The position numbers and the translations under genes were made by a program. This document shows positions 1 to 7,373 of a stretch of 12,810 nucleotides of DNA, in pieces. The stretch is from contig URSI01000017.1 in assembly GCA_900550505.1 (NCBI GenBank), positions 1 to 12,810 on the forward strand, read 5' to 3'. This stretch comes from an uncultured Eubacteriales bacterium (lineage in GTDB: Bacteria > Bacillota > Clostridia > Oscillospirales > CAG-382). The notes beneath the pieces are model-generated. The model searched no databases and was not told where the DNA came from. It was given only the letters and a program-made list of their open reading frames with translations. Every line of letters starts with the position of its first letter. Position 1 is the first letter of the stretch.

Positions 1-27
1 CTTCTCGCTACATTTCATACTACGCCA

Positions 28-56
28 ATTATACTATTTCACCATAATGATTTCAA
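28..56 (-). promoter_or_regulatory. sigma-A-type promoter firing out of the left edge
   Basis: On the minus strand there is TTGAAA (56-51), a 17-base spacer and a perfect TATAAT (33-28). It lies just past the rsmE stop and points away from it, so it should drive a gene beyond the left end of the window. The hexamers and spacing are seen directly; activity is inferred. Confidence 0.5.
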
Positions 57-73
57 GAGCTTTCACAAAAATT

Positions 74-832
74 CTACATTTTTTTGTCGCACGTAAGCAC
101 AGAAATAGCACTAAGTACAAAGGAAGATGCAGTCTCGGTGCGAAGAATGCGGCGTCCTAATCCCGCAAGCGGTATACCTATTTCAGTGGCGAGTTTCGCT
201 TCCCGCAGTGAAAGCCCGCCCTCTGGTCCGATGAGAAACGCAAATTTATGCGGCACAGGTGAGACTTCGATCAGCTCACGTAGAGGATGAGTACCATCAC
301 CCTCGTAACACACAAAAGGGCAGTCGTGATCAGAAAGCATAATTTGCAGTGCCTCGTCATATTTTATCGGCGAAGCTACCTGAGGAATGATCCCGCGTCC
401 GCATTGTTGAGCGGCAGATTGGGCAATACGTTCATAGCGAATCAATCTTGATTTCAGTGAATCACCGTTCAAACGCGCGACACAGCGTTCCGTTACAACC
501 GGAACTATCCGCGTAATACCGAGCTCGGTCGATTTTTGTACGGCGATCTCGAAGCGATCGCCCTTCACCACTGCTTGAAACAGCGTCGTCTCATAGTTAT
601 CTTCGGCAGGAGAGACGTGCTGAGACGTAATATTCACATGAATGTCCGAGCCTCCGTTGCAGCCGATATCGGAAATTACGCACTCATACTCGGTGCGTTG
701 CATGTCGCATATCACTATCTTATCTCCAGGCTTAAGCCGCAAAACATTCCTCAGATGATGTGCGTCCGTTCCCTTGATAATGGCAGTGTCGGAGATTTGC
801 TCTTTTGTAAGAAAAACGCGCGGCAGTGACAT
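74..832 (-). CDS. rsmE: 16S rRNA (uracil1498-N3)-methyltransferase RsmE
   Basis: This is a 252-residue SPOUT-class methyltransferase that uses S-adenosylmethionine to methylate N3 of U1498 of 16S rRNA in the assembled 30S subunit. The family pattern is clear: an N-terminal HHLRNVLRLKPGD segment (about 25-37, the PUA-like RNA-binding part), QKSTELGI (about 99-106), GPEGG (202-206) and the knot segment LGRRILRTETA (225-235). The start is the ATG at 832, preceded by GGGAAGG at a 5-base distance; the frame is open 14 codons further upstream, but that ATG has no ribosome binding site. Length fits the family (about 245-250). No obvious sigma-A promoter is visible between it and the terminator at 888-946, so it may depend on read-through or on a weaker promoter. 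Identification is by recall of family motifs. Confidence 0.95.
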   Translation of the reverse strand: MSLPRVFLTKEQISDTAIIKGTDAHHLRNVLRLKPGDKIVICDMQRTEYECVISDIGCNGGSDIHVNITSQHVSPAEDNYETTLFQAVVKGDRFEIAVQKSTELGITRIVPVVTERCVARLNGDSLKSRLIRYERIAQSAAQQCGRGIIPQVASPIKYDEALQIMLSDHDCPFVCYEGDGTHPLRELIEVSPVPHKFAFLIGPEGGLSLREAKLATEIGIPLAGLGRRILRTETASSFVLSAISVLTCDKKM

Positions 833-849
833 TGGTACCTTCCCAGGAT

Positions 850-867
850 AGCCGGCTTTTCGCCGGT
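850..867 (-). repeat. small GC-rich hairpin in the rsmE leader
   Basis: On the minus strand CCGGC, a GAAAA loop and GCCGG form a 5-bp hairpin ending about 20 bases before the rsmE start codon. No T-run follows, so it is not a terminator. A role in leader stability or start-site access is possible but unproven. Confidence 0.35.
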
Positions 868-887
868 AATTCATAATTTTTCGTTTT

Positions 888-946
888 GGTACAAATACAA
901 ATCAAAACGGGACGGTGCCCGTTATAGCGGATCGCCGTACCGTTTT
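888..946 (-). terminator. Rho-independent terminator after the DUF1292 gene and candidate RNA
   Basis: Reading the minus strand, AAAACGG (946-940) pairs with CCGTTTT (910-904). One T/C mismatch separates this from an inner ACGG/CCGT stem, and the apical part can form a further CCG/CGG hairpin. The stem is followed by a T-rich tail (TTTTGATTTGTATTTG). It would end transcripts from the DUF1292 gene and from the structured RNA at about 985-1145. The stem is nearly symmetrical, but the plus strand carries no gene here. Confidence 0.7.
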
Positions 947-984
947 AATCAAAGCTTTCCCGCCGTGACCGTGAGGCGCAGGAA

Positions 985-1145
985 CGAAACCCTGCTATGC
1001 AGGACGGTGCCGGCTCAATGTTTTCGTGCTCCCAGCGTCCGCGACAAGTCAGCGGGAGGTCTGCATTCCCAATCATTGAAGCACTGGCTCCTTTTCGTGT
1101 TTGTGGGTTTTTACAAGCACACAACACGCATCCGGCAGGAAAACC
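985..1145 (-). ncRNA. candidate structured non-coding RNA (6S-like is the leading guess)
   Basis: The 329 bases between the DUF1292 stop and the rsmE start contain no credible gene, but the minus strand folds into a well-supported structure. P1 pairs CCTGC (1139-1135) with GCAGG (995-991) and ATGC (1131-1128) with GCAT (1000-997). P2 is a hairpin, GTGTT-GTG (1127-1120) with CAC-A-AACAC (1105-1097). P3 is a long interrupted stem: AGGA/TCCT (1092-1089 with 1004-1001), GTGC/GCAC (1084-1081 with 1010-1007), TTCAATG/CATTGAG (1080-1074 with 1020-1014), and an apical CTCCC/GGGAG (1058-1054 with 1033-1029). A terminator lies downstream. The size, the closing helix with a GATGC...GCAT element and the position before a terminator suggest 6S RNA (SsrS), the RNA that binds sigma-70-type RNA polymerase. 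However, the fold is drawn as a three-way junction rather than one bubble-bearing rod, so a different clostridial RNA class is possible. Ends are approximate. Confidence 0.55.
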
Positions 1146-1161
1146 CCGTTTTAAATTTTTG

Positions 1162-1506
1162 CTATTCTTCCACTGAAAACCCGTTTTCGTCGCAGTCAAA
1201 CTCGCCCATGAACAAATCCTCAAAGGCATCGGCTACGCTGTCAAACTCGTCGTCATCATCGATTGTAACGAATACGGGTTCTTCGTCCTCATCCTGCTCC
1301 ACACGAAGTATCACATACTCGTTACCTTCGGTGTCTTCGACAGGCAGGAGAGCCACGTAGTTCTTGTCATTGAGTTCGAGAGTTCCAATGAGGTCATAGC
1401 GGCTTTCGTTGCCGTCTTCATCCGTAAGGGTATACTCTTCAACGGTGCACTCTTCCTCTTCGTCAAACTGCTCGTTGTCTTTTATATCGTCCATGCGATC
1501 ACTCAT
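1162..1506 (-). CDS. DUF1292 (YrzB-like) acidic protein
   Basis: This is a 114-residue, very acidic protein rich in Asp and Glu, with a central core that matches DUF1292/UPF0473 (B. subtilis YrzB): YTLTDEDGNE, YDLIGTLELNDKNYVALLPV (about 37-56) and EGNEYVILRVEQDEDEE (about 60-76). The biochemical function of the family is unknown. The start is the ATG at 1506, inside the end of ispH-rpsA with an 8-base overlap, preceded by AAAGGAG at a 7-base distance; a second ATG four codons later is possible. This overlap points to translational coupling with the upstream gene. The acidic C-terminal tail (DDDDEFDSVADAFEDLF) is longer than in many relatives. No signal peptide or membrane segment is present, so it should be cytosolic. 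Confidence 0.85.
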   Translation of the reverse strand: MSDRMDDIKDNEQFDEEEECTVEEYTLTDEDGNESRYDLIGTLELNDKNYVALLPVEDTEGNEYVILRVEQDEDEEPVFVTIDDDDEFDSVADAFEDLFMGEFDCDENGFSVEE

Positions 1507-3487
1507 CAGCATTCTCCTTTGCGCTTTCATGGTCGTCAGAGGAGTAGACCTTCGGTTCGTCTGAAGAAACTTCGTCTTCCAGAACTGCCTTCCTTGAGAG
1601 ATTTATCCTATGTGCGTCGTAATCTATCGCTACGATCTTTACGGTCAGAACGTCACCAATCTTTACAACGTCTTTTACGTTTGCAACGGGTTCGGTAGCC
1701 AACTGTGAAATGTGGATCAAGCCATCAACGTCATTGATTATCTCTGCAAACGCACCGTACGTCATTATGCTGACGACTTTTACATCAACGACATCGCCGA
1801 CGTTGTATTTCGACACGAAGATGTTCCAGGGATTGTTCGCTTCGGTCTTATATCCCAGGGATATACGCTTTTTCTCTTTGTCGATATCCTTGATGTAGAC
1901 ATCGATCTCGTCGCCTACTTTAAGGACGTCCTCCGGCTTTCTCAGTCTGCCCCAGGAGAGCTCCGTGATGTGTACAAGGCCGTCAACACCGCCCAGATCG
2001 ACAAATGCGCCGAAAGAGGTGAGCGAACGGACTGTACCGTGGATCTTCTGACCGACCTCGGCAGTCTCGTAGAAATTAGCTGCGGCCTGCTTCCTTATGC
2101 TGCGCTTTGCGTTGCGTATCGAAGCTACCACACGCTTTTTGTAGGGATTGGTTTCGATAATACGGAACGGTTCCTCCTGTCCGACAAGCACTGACATATC
2201 CCCGTCACGTGCGATTCCGGTCTGTGAAGCAGGCACGAACACACGTGTTCCGTTGTAGCCGATGATGACGCCGCCCTTAACTACCTCCTTGACTTTTCCG
2301 GTGAGGATCTCGTTTGCCTCATATGCGGCCTCAAGCACCTGCCAATTCTTATCTGCGTCAAAGCGCTTCTTCGAAAGAAGCACGGTGCCTTCCGAGTCGT
2401 TGAGTTTTATCACGACCACATCGATCTTGTCCCCGACATGGAATTCGTTCATCAGATCAACTGAAGAGTCAGTGGCTATCTCGTCATACGGCAGTATGCC
2501 GGTATGCTTGGTGCCGAGGTCGACATGTATTTCGGCAGGACATACCATTGAAACGGTACCCGTAACCCTTTCCCCAGTATGTACTGTTTTGAACGCTTCA
2601 TTCAACATGTCAGCGAAACTGACGTCTCCAATAATTTCTGTCATTGCAAAAATTACCTCCTGTGTTATATCCTCAGGCGTCGATGCGCCTGCAGTGATCG
2701 AAATTCTTTTGCCCTTCAGTGCTTTGAGCTCACAAAGCGGTATTCCGGTGAGCCCGGCTGCGTTTTCAAGACGATAAACAGTATCGCAGTTTCTTTGTGC
2801 GATCTCATAAAGCTCTGTCGTGTTGGCACTTTGCAAACCGCCTATGACAAATACTGCATCGCTTTCTGCGGCGAGCCGTTCCGTTTCACGCTGCCTTTCC
2901 TGCGTTACCCTGCATACTGTGTCATATATTTCGGCATCCGGTCTGATGGATCTCAACAGTTTGGTGCAGTCTATCCAGTCATCGAGCGAGTGCGTTGTCT
3001 GCGATACCGCGATGATGTGTCCGTTCGGCAGGACTGCCGCGGCGAGCTCATCTACGCTACCGCACACGGTGTAGCCGCCGTTGCAGAAGCTGGCAGTGGC
3101 AACGACCTCGGGATGTGAGGCAGAGCCGATTATCAGGCAGTGTGTCCCGTCGTTTGTGCGTGACGAGACGATATCATGTATTTTTCTTACATACGGGCAC
3201 GTGGCGTCCACGTATCGCAGACCGAGACGTTCTAATTTTTCAAACGTCTCTCGCTGCTCGCCGTGAGCTCGGATGAAAACGAGAGCCTTTTCAGGATCAA
3301 GTCCGTATATGTCGTCGGGTGTAATTATTTGCGCGCCTCTCGCGATGAGCCTGTCGGAAAAGTCCTTGTTGTGTATCAGCTCCCCGAGCATAAAGAGCCT
3401 GTCATTGCCGTTGAGCGCGTCATCCACCAAAGAAACCGCGCGCTTTACACCAAAGCAGAAGCCTGCGTTATCCGCGACAGTAATCAT
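1499..3487 (-). CDS. ispH-rpsA: IspH-RpsA fusion: HMBPP reductase plus ribosomal protein S1
   Basis: This is a 662-residue fusion. Residues 1-285 are IspH, the [4Fe-4S] enzyme that reduces HMBPP to IPP and DMAPP, the last step of the MEP pathway. The cluster cysteines are visible at C11 (NAGFCFGV), C97 (DATCP) and C192 (DTVCRVT). Substrate-site residues sit at H39, H75 (RAHGE), H125-E127 (SHPE), T164-T165, S220/N222 and S269. Residues 305-375, 393-458, 479-546 and 563-634 are four S1 RNA-binding folds; the third and fourth carry the classic SFGAFVDL and DGLIHISQL patterns. A short acidic tail follows. Such fusions are established in clostridia and annotated as bifunctional. The start is the ATG at 3487, which begins exactly where IspH proteins begin; its ribosome binding site is weak (TGGA), and a TTG three codons upstream is an alternative. 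The coding region starts 53 bases after the plsC stop and overlaps the DUF1292 start. Confidence 0.95.
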   Translation of the reverse strand: MITVADNAGFCFGVKRAVSLVDDALNGNDRLFMLGELIHNKDFSDRLIARGAQIITPDDIYGLDPEKALVFIRAHGEQRETFEKLERLGLRYVDATCPYVRKIHDIVSSRTNDGTHCLIIGSASHPEVVATASFCNGGYTVCGSVDELAAAVLPNGHIIAVSQTTHSLDDWIDCTKLLRSIRPDAEIYDTVCRVTQERQRETERLAAESDAVFVIGGLQSANTTELYEIAQRNCDTVYRLENAAGLTGIPLCELKALKGKRISITAGASTPEDITQEVIFAMTEIIGDVSFADMLNEAFKTVHTGERVTGTVSMVCPAEIHVDLGTKHTGILPYDEIATDSSVDLMNEFHVGDKIDVVVIKLNDSEGTVLLSKKRFDADKNWQVLEAAYEANEILTGKVKEVVKGGVIIGYNGTRVFVPASQTGIARDGDMSVLVGQEEPFRIIETNPYKKRVVASIRNAKRSIRKQAAANFYETAEVGQKIHGTVRSLTSFGAFVDLGGVDGLVHITELSWGRLRKPEDVLKVGDEIDVYIKDIDKEKKRISLGYKTEANNPWNIFVSKYNVGDVVDVKVVSIMTYGAFAEIINDVDGLIHISQLATEPVANVKDVVKIGDVLTVKIVAIDYDAHRINLSRKAVLEDEVSSDEPKVYSSDDHESAKENADE

Positions 3488-3539
3488 GGTATCCAAATGT
3501 TTACGATAACTCCGTTCGTGTGAGTCGGCAATAAAACTG

Positions 3540-4157
3540 TCACGACTCGCGGTCGTCCCCGTCGTATCGCCGCTGGGCATCCTTCAATTGTTCGATGACC
3601 TTTGAGAAAGCATAGCGGGCGATCCCATCGCGGTCGCCGTTGGTCACGCTCACATACTCTTCCTTCGTGATGGCATCGCCTATGATTATATACACCCGCT
3701 TCATGAATCTGATGCGGTGACCGCGCGTATATATCGAAACCGGAACAATATCCGCACCGGTCATAGCGGCTATCAGTCCTATGCCGCCTTTTGCGTCGCT
3801 GACATCCGGAATAACGCCTTTTACGCGCTTTCCCTGCGGAAAAAGCAATAAACTGTCGCCTCTGCGAAGTACGTTTACACAGGTTCGTATGGCTGCGACA
3901 TCGCCGGTGCCTCTGTCAACAGGGAACACATGTGCCATTGAGTAAAACCACTTACCGATGCGTGTCCGGAACAGCTCTTTTTTTGCCATTATATATTGGT
4001 CATTTTTAAGCGCAAGGACGAGTAAAACCGGATCACGCATGGATATGTGATTACATACTATCAGAGATCCGTTTTTTATGCTGCTGTCGCCGATGACTTT
4101 TACACGGCAGAGCGGGTAATAAAATATTTTTACAAGCAGCCTTATAAATCTATACAC
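3540..4157 (-). CDS. plsC: PlsC-type 1-acyl-sn-glycerol-3-phosphate acyltransferase
   Basis: This 205-residue membrane-associated acyltransferase should add the second fatty acid to lysophosphatidic acid, giving phosphatidic acid for phospholipid synthesis. Motif I is NHISMRDP (H37 and D42 form the HX4D catalytic pair), motif II is FPVDRG (78-83), motif III is FPQGKR (106-111) and motif IV is VPVSIYT (about 138-144). The N-terminal stretch (about 4-16) is hydrophobic and could dip into the membrane. Motif III departs from the usual FPEGTR: Glu is replaced by Gln and Thr by Lys. Translation starts at a GTG (4157) that overlaps the end of cmk by 16 bases, with AAGGGCGG upstream. It is the middle of the cmk-plsC-ispH-rpsA order known from other clostridia. 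The acyl donor (acyl-ACP or acyl-CoA) cannot be told from sequence. Confidence 0.9.
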   Translation of the reverse strand: MYRFIRLLVKIFYYPLCRVKVIGDSSIKNGSLIVCNHISMRDPVLLVLALKNDQYIMAKKELFRTRIGKWFYSMAHVFPVDRGTGDVAAIRTCVNVLRRGDSLLLFPQGKRVKGVIPDVSDAKGGIGLIAAMTGADIVPVSIYTRGHRIRFMKRVYIIIGDAITKEEYVSVTNGDRDGIARYAFSKVIEQLKDAQRRYDGDDRES

Positions 4158-4834
4158 TCAGGCACCGCCCTTGAACGTACTATTTCCAGCGCGCGTTCGA
4201 AAGTCTGGTCACGGGTAAAACCCGTATTGTCAAGTATCACCGCATCTGCTGCTGGCACCGCAGGCGCTATGGCTCTGTTCTTGTCGCCGTAGTCTCGCTG
4301 CTTCATCTTTTCCAAGACTTCATCGAGCGTCTCGGTGCTACCCGCAGCTGAAAGCTCGGCATATCTCCGCTCTGCGCGGTCAGAATCCGACGCGGTCAAA
4401 AAGATTTTGACCTGTGCGTCGGGTATTATCACGGCGCCTATGTCACGCCCGTCCATTACGACGCTGGCGGAGTTTGCGATCCTCTTTTGCAAGTCGAGCA
4501 GAAAAGCACGAACCGCGGGCATAGCCGAGAGGGAAGACGCATACGCCGCCACTTCACTGGTGCGTATCAGCGAAGTGACATCCTCGCCGTTGAGCAGCGG
4601 TGTGCTCACGCTGTCATGAAGCTCTAACGTTACCGACAGATCCGCCAGCATATCTTCGACCGCTTTCACATCGTCTTTTGAAATTCCCTGACGAATGGCG
4701 TGAAGCCCGACAGCACGATACAGAGCGCCCGTGTCAACGTAAAGAAAACCGAAATGAGACGCCAGACGCTTTGCAAGCGTACTTTTACCTGAACCGGATG
4801 GTCCGTCTATCGCTATCGCCATATGTTTTCTCAT
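4142..4834 (-). CDS. cmk: cytidylate kinase
   Basis: This 230-residue cytosolic NMP kinase phosphorylates CMP and dCMP with ATP, feeding CTP and dCTP pools. The P-loop is GPSGSGKST (11-19), followed by the conserved DTGALYRA (34-41), the CMP-binding segment DGRDIGAVIIPDA (128-140) and the lid/NMP-binding pattern RDYGDKNRAIAP (180-191). Length fits the short Gram-positive type (about 220-230). The start is uncertain: the ATG at 4834 gives the usual N-terminal length but its best ribosome binding site (AGGAAGG) is about 15 bases away; an ATG four codons later (4822) is also possible. It is the first gene of the operon, behind a sigma-A promoter at 4890-4918. Confidence 0.95.
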   Translation of the reverse strand: MRKHMAIAIDGPSGSGKSTLAKRLASHFGFLYVDTGALYRAVGLHAIRQGISKDDVKAVEDMLADLSVTLELHDSVSTPLLNGEDVTSLIRTSEVAAYASSLSAMPAVRAFLLDLQKRIANSASVVMDGRDIGAVIIPDAQVKIFLTASDSDRAERRYAELSAAGSTETLDEVLEKMKQRDYGDKNRAIAPAVPAADAVILDNTGFTRDQTFERALEIVRSRAVPECIDL

Positions 4835-4889
4835 GCAGACTCGAGGTTTCCTTCCTGTGGCCACCATATGTGGCTTTCATACGTGGCTG

Positions 4890-4918
4890 ATTATACACTA
4901 ACATTCCGTCGAATTCAA
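4890..4918 (-). promoter_or_regulatory. sigma-A promoter of the cmk-plsC-ispH-rpsA-DUF1292 operon
   Basis: On the minus strand TTGAAT (4918-4913), a 17-base spacer and a perfect TATAAT (4895-4890) lie about 56 bases before the cmk start. It is back to back with the plus-strand promoter at 4939-4967, so the two may influence each other. Confidence 0.7.
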
Positions 4919-4938
4919 GTATTATAGAAAATTTATTA

Positions 4939-4967
4939 TTGAAATTTTTATGAAATCGGTATATACT
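4939..4967 (+). promoter_or_regulatory. sigma-A promoter of the acetyltransferase/lipoprotein pair
   Basis: TTGAAA (4939-4944), a 17-base spacer and TATACT (4962-4967) lie 37 bases before the acetyltransferase ATG. The surrounding DNA is AT-rich, as expected for a promoter. Predicted transcription starts near 4974. Confidence 0.65.
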
Positions 4968-5004
4968 GTGCGCATGTAAAATAAAATCCTGCGGGGTGAC
5001 GGAT

Positions 5005-5520
5005 ATGACGGACGATGTAAACAAGACGGATGTGGGATTTTCATGCAGGCAGGCTGTTCCAAATGATTGGGAGTTTGTACAGTATTTGTTGCTTGAAATA
5101 TGTAAACTCCACGCTTCTTTTCGTCCCGATATTTTCAGAGACGGCGGCCTCAAATACGATGCAGAAAGTTTTGCAGCTCTGACGGCATGTCCGGATACAC
5201 CTGTTTTCATCTGCGAAAATTCACACGGTGACAGGGTGGGATACATTTTCTTATGTCTGCGCACCGTGGATGAGGATATTTTGCACCGTGCTGCCAAAGT
5301 GTTATACATTGACGATCTTTGCGTATCAGAACCGTTTCGACGCAGCGGTGCGGGGAGTTTTATGGTCTCGTTTGCCGAAGGATATGCCGCAAGATCCGGG
5401 TGCGATCGTGTCGAACTGAATTGTTGGTGCGCTAATAATCGTGCGATGCGTTTTTATGAAGTTGTCGGATATAAGCCGCAGCGTACGATCATGGAAAAGA
5501 AACTGAATGGAGAAGTATGA
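5005..5520 (+). CDS. GNAT-family N-acetyltransferase
   Basis: This 171-residue protein carries the GNAT fold, which moves an acetyl group from acetyl-CoA to an amine. Motif A is seen at 100-120: strand YIDDLCVSEPFRR followed by the pyrophosphate-binding loop RRSGAG (112-117). Motif B is seen at about 137-156, with ELNCWCANNRAMRFYEVVGY, the usual pattern near the C-terminus. The substrate cannot be assigned; small-molecule amine and ribosomal-protein-type acetylation are both possible. The start chosen is the ATG at 5005, with GGGGTG 6 bases upstream; an in-frame GTG at 4996 lies inside that ribosome binding site. The stop overlaps the next start in an ATGA, so the two genes are translationally coupled. 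Confidence 0.85.
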   Translation: MTDDVNKTDVGFSCRQAVPNDWEFVQYLLLEICKLHASFRPDIFRDGGLKYDAESFAALTACPDTPVFICENSHGDRVGYIFLCLRTVDEDILHRAAKVLYIDDLCVSEPFRRSGAGSFMVSFAEGYAARSGCDRVELNCWCANNRAMRFYEVVGYKPQRTIMEKKLNGEV

Positions 5521-6812
5521 TCTTGAGATTCAAAAAGGTATTTGTACTGGCGGCTTGTTTTCTGGCGATAATATCGTCGCTTACTTCCTGTGATATTGAC
5601 AGACCGACGGAATCTGAGGAGAGCGGAGACTTGTCCGCGCAAACCGCAATGACGAAAGAGTACACACGTTTGAATTACGACTACATGAAAGCGGTATGGC
5701 TCACGCAGTATGATATGCAGCCGGTATACACTTCCGGCGGAAAACAACGCGATAAAGAAGAATTTATTGAACTTGCGTCTGCTGTCCTTGACAGAGTAGG
5801 GGCGGATGGTTTCAATACCGTCATAATACAGGTCAGACCGTTCGGAGATTCGTTTTATCCCAGTACGGTTTATCCCGCGTCTTCGGTTGTGACAGGAAGC
5901 TACGGGATTGCGATGGAATACGATCCGTTTGATATCCTGGTGCAGCTGGCGCACGAGCGCTCTCTGTCCGTTCACGCATGGATAAATCCTTTCAGGCTTA
6001 TGAGAACGGAAGAACTGGAGAAAATCTCACCGGATTACGCTTTGAGGCGCTGGTATGACGGTCAGGAGCGTGGCAGCGTGATAGTTGAGATAGACGGCAG
6101 ATGGTACTTGAATCCGGCGTGCGAAGAGGCACGGCAGCTTATAGCCGACGGGGTCACGGAACTTGCGGAAAATTATGATATAGACGGTCTTCACATGGAT
6201 GACTATTTTTATCCCACGACCGACGAGGGATTCGATGCCGACGAATATGCCTCGTATAAGGACGGTGACGGGGAGCTTGAGCTGGCGGACTGGAGACGTT
6301 CCAATGTTGATGAAACAGTTTCAATGATCTATTCGGCAGTGAAAGCGGTCAGTGACGATATTTCAGTCGGAGTGAGCCCGGCGGGGAATATCGACAATAC
6401 ATATTCACAGCTTTATGCCGACGTTTACCGTTGGTGTGCCGTTGAGGGATATCTTGATTACATATGCCCTCAGATATACTTCGGACTTGAACATGAGACA
6501 CATGACTTTGTGAGTGTATACCGGCGTTGGAGCGTTGTAGCTTCATCCGGTAAGGCTAAGCTTGCGGTGGGAATGACGTTGGGCAAGGCGGTCAGCGGTT
6601 ATGATGGGTATGCCGGCAGCGGCTGTTACGAGTGGGCTCAGCACGATGACATCATACGCCGCTGCCTTGAGTTTCTTTCACAACAGCGTGATTGTACGGG
6701 GGTTGCGTTTTTCTGCTACCAGTACATGTATGACCCGACAACGGGTGAAGATGTCGCCGCGACACGCGCGGAACGTGACAACGCGCTGCCGGTACTTGAA
6801 TCGCTGGGTTGA
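5517..6812 (+). CDS. GHL10/DUF187-type glycoside hydrolase-like lipoprotein
   Basis: This 431-residue protein has a lipoprotein signal: basic MILRFKK, a hydrophobic stretch (8-20) and a lipobox LTSC with the lipidated Cys at 25. It should sit on the outer face of the membrane. The rest is one GHL10/DUF187 TIM-barrel domain (as in B. subtilis YngK and E. coli YddW): AVWLTQYD near 59, NTVIIQVRPFGDSFYPS (100-116), HAWINPFR (153-160), DIDGLHMDDYFYP (221-233), SVGVSPAGN (283-291) and YICPQIYFG (315-323). Acidic residues in DGLHMDDY are candidate catalytic groups. YngK-like proteins are thought to act on cell-wall or other polysaccharides, but the substrate here is unknown. The ATG overlaps the acetyltransferase stop by 4 bases, with GGAG close upstream. 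Confidence 0.9.
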   Translation: MILRFKKVFVLAACFLAIISSLTSCDIDRPTESEESGDLSAQTAMTKEYTRLNYDYMKAVWLTQYDMQPVYTSGGKQRDKEEFIELASAVLDRVGADGFNTVIIQVRPFGDSFYPSTVYPASSVVTGSYGIAMEYDPFDILVQLAHERSLSVHAWINPFRLMRTEELEKISPDYALRRWYDGQERGSVIVEIDGRWYLNPACEEARQLIADGVTELAENYDIDGLHMDDYFYPTTDEGFDADEYASYKDGDGELELADWRRSNVDETVSMIYSAVKAVSDDISVGVSPAGNIDNTYSQLYADVYRWCAVEGYLDYICPQIYFGLEHETHDFVSVYRRWSVVASSGKAKLAVGMTLGKAVSGYDGYAGSGCYEWAQHDDIIRRCLEFLSQQRDCTGVAFFCYQYMYDPTTGEDVAATRAERDNALPVLESLG

Positions 6813-6815
6813 ACG

Positions 6816-7373
6816 TTACGGCAGAAACGGCTGTAATTGTACGCCGAGCCGTGCCGCTCTTACGGTTTCGTTCAGTCTTTCGAAATCACATACAAGAGAA
6901 GTCGGTTTTTTATTAGGGGCGTCCTGTGCCAGCGGAACGAAATAAAAGCATTTTCTGTCATATAGTCTTGCAAGTGACGGGAAAGAACCCGACAATGCAT
7001 CGTTTGTCGCAAGCGCCAGCACGACAAACCCTCTGCACCTCACGTGGGCTTTGACAGCCATCGTGACACAACTGTCTGTTATGCCGTGGGCTATCTTTGA
7101 CAGAGGGTTGCCTGTGCACGGGCACACGATCAGCGCATCGAGTTTGTTTTCGCCGCTTATCGTCTCCGCCTCTGCTATGCCGGTAAACGCGCGTCTGCCG
7201 CATATTTCTTCGGCTTTTCTCCTGAATTCGGCAGCAGTTCCGAATCGCGTGTCGATGCTTGCCGTGGATTCCGAGAGAATGGGCAGCAGCTCATCCAGCT
7301 CAAGCGCGTCACGCATTGCATTCAGTGCCCGTTCGTGGTTACAGAAAGAGCCGCATACTGCAAAACCTGTCAT
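6816..7373 (-). CDS. spoVFB: dipicolinate synthase subunit B
   Basis: This 185-residue flavoprotein-like subunit, with SpoVFA, makes dipicolinic acid from the lysine-pathway intermediate dihydrodipicolinate. DPA is loaded with calcium into the spore core. Family patterns are clear: FAVCGSFCNHERAL at the N-terminus, DTRFG (41-45), CPCTGNPLSK (84-93), GITDSCVTMAVKAH (97-110), ATNDALSG and NKKPTSLV (154-161). These are the Rossmann-like, flavin-binding-type segments. The ATG at 7373 overlaps the spoVFA stop in an ATGA, with GGAGGG 6 bases upstream, so the pair is translationally coupled. Only 3 bases separate its stop from that of the plus-strand lipoprotein gene, and no terminator fits between them. 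Confidence 0.93.
   Translation of the reverse strand: MTGFAVCGSFCNHERALNAMRDALELDELLPILSESTASIDTRFGTAAEFRRKAEEICGRRAFTGIAEAETISGENKLDALIVCPCTGNPLSKIAHGITDSCVTMAVKAHVRCRGFVVLALATNDALSGSFPSLARLYDRKCFYFVPLAQDAPNKKPTSLVCDFERLNETVRAARLGVQLQPFLP

Noticed and set aside
833..903. T-box or riboswitch leader in front of rsmE
   Set aside because: Only one small hairpin is present; there is no T-box GGUGG/antiterminator motif and no known riboswitch core.
945..1229. Short frames on both strands in the DUF1292-rsmE gap
   Set aside because: They overlap the structured RNA and the DUF1292 coding region, lack good ribosome binding sites and have low-complexity or random-looking translations.
4785..5309. 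A 174-codon minus-strand frame across the divergent promoters and the acetyltransferase
   Set aside because: It is antisense to a clear GNAT gene, crosses both promoters and overlaps the cmk start; no recognisable domain.
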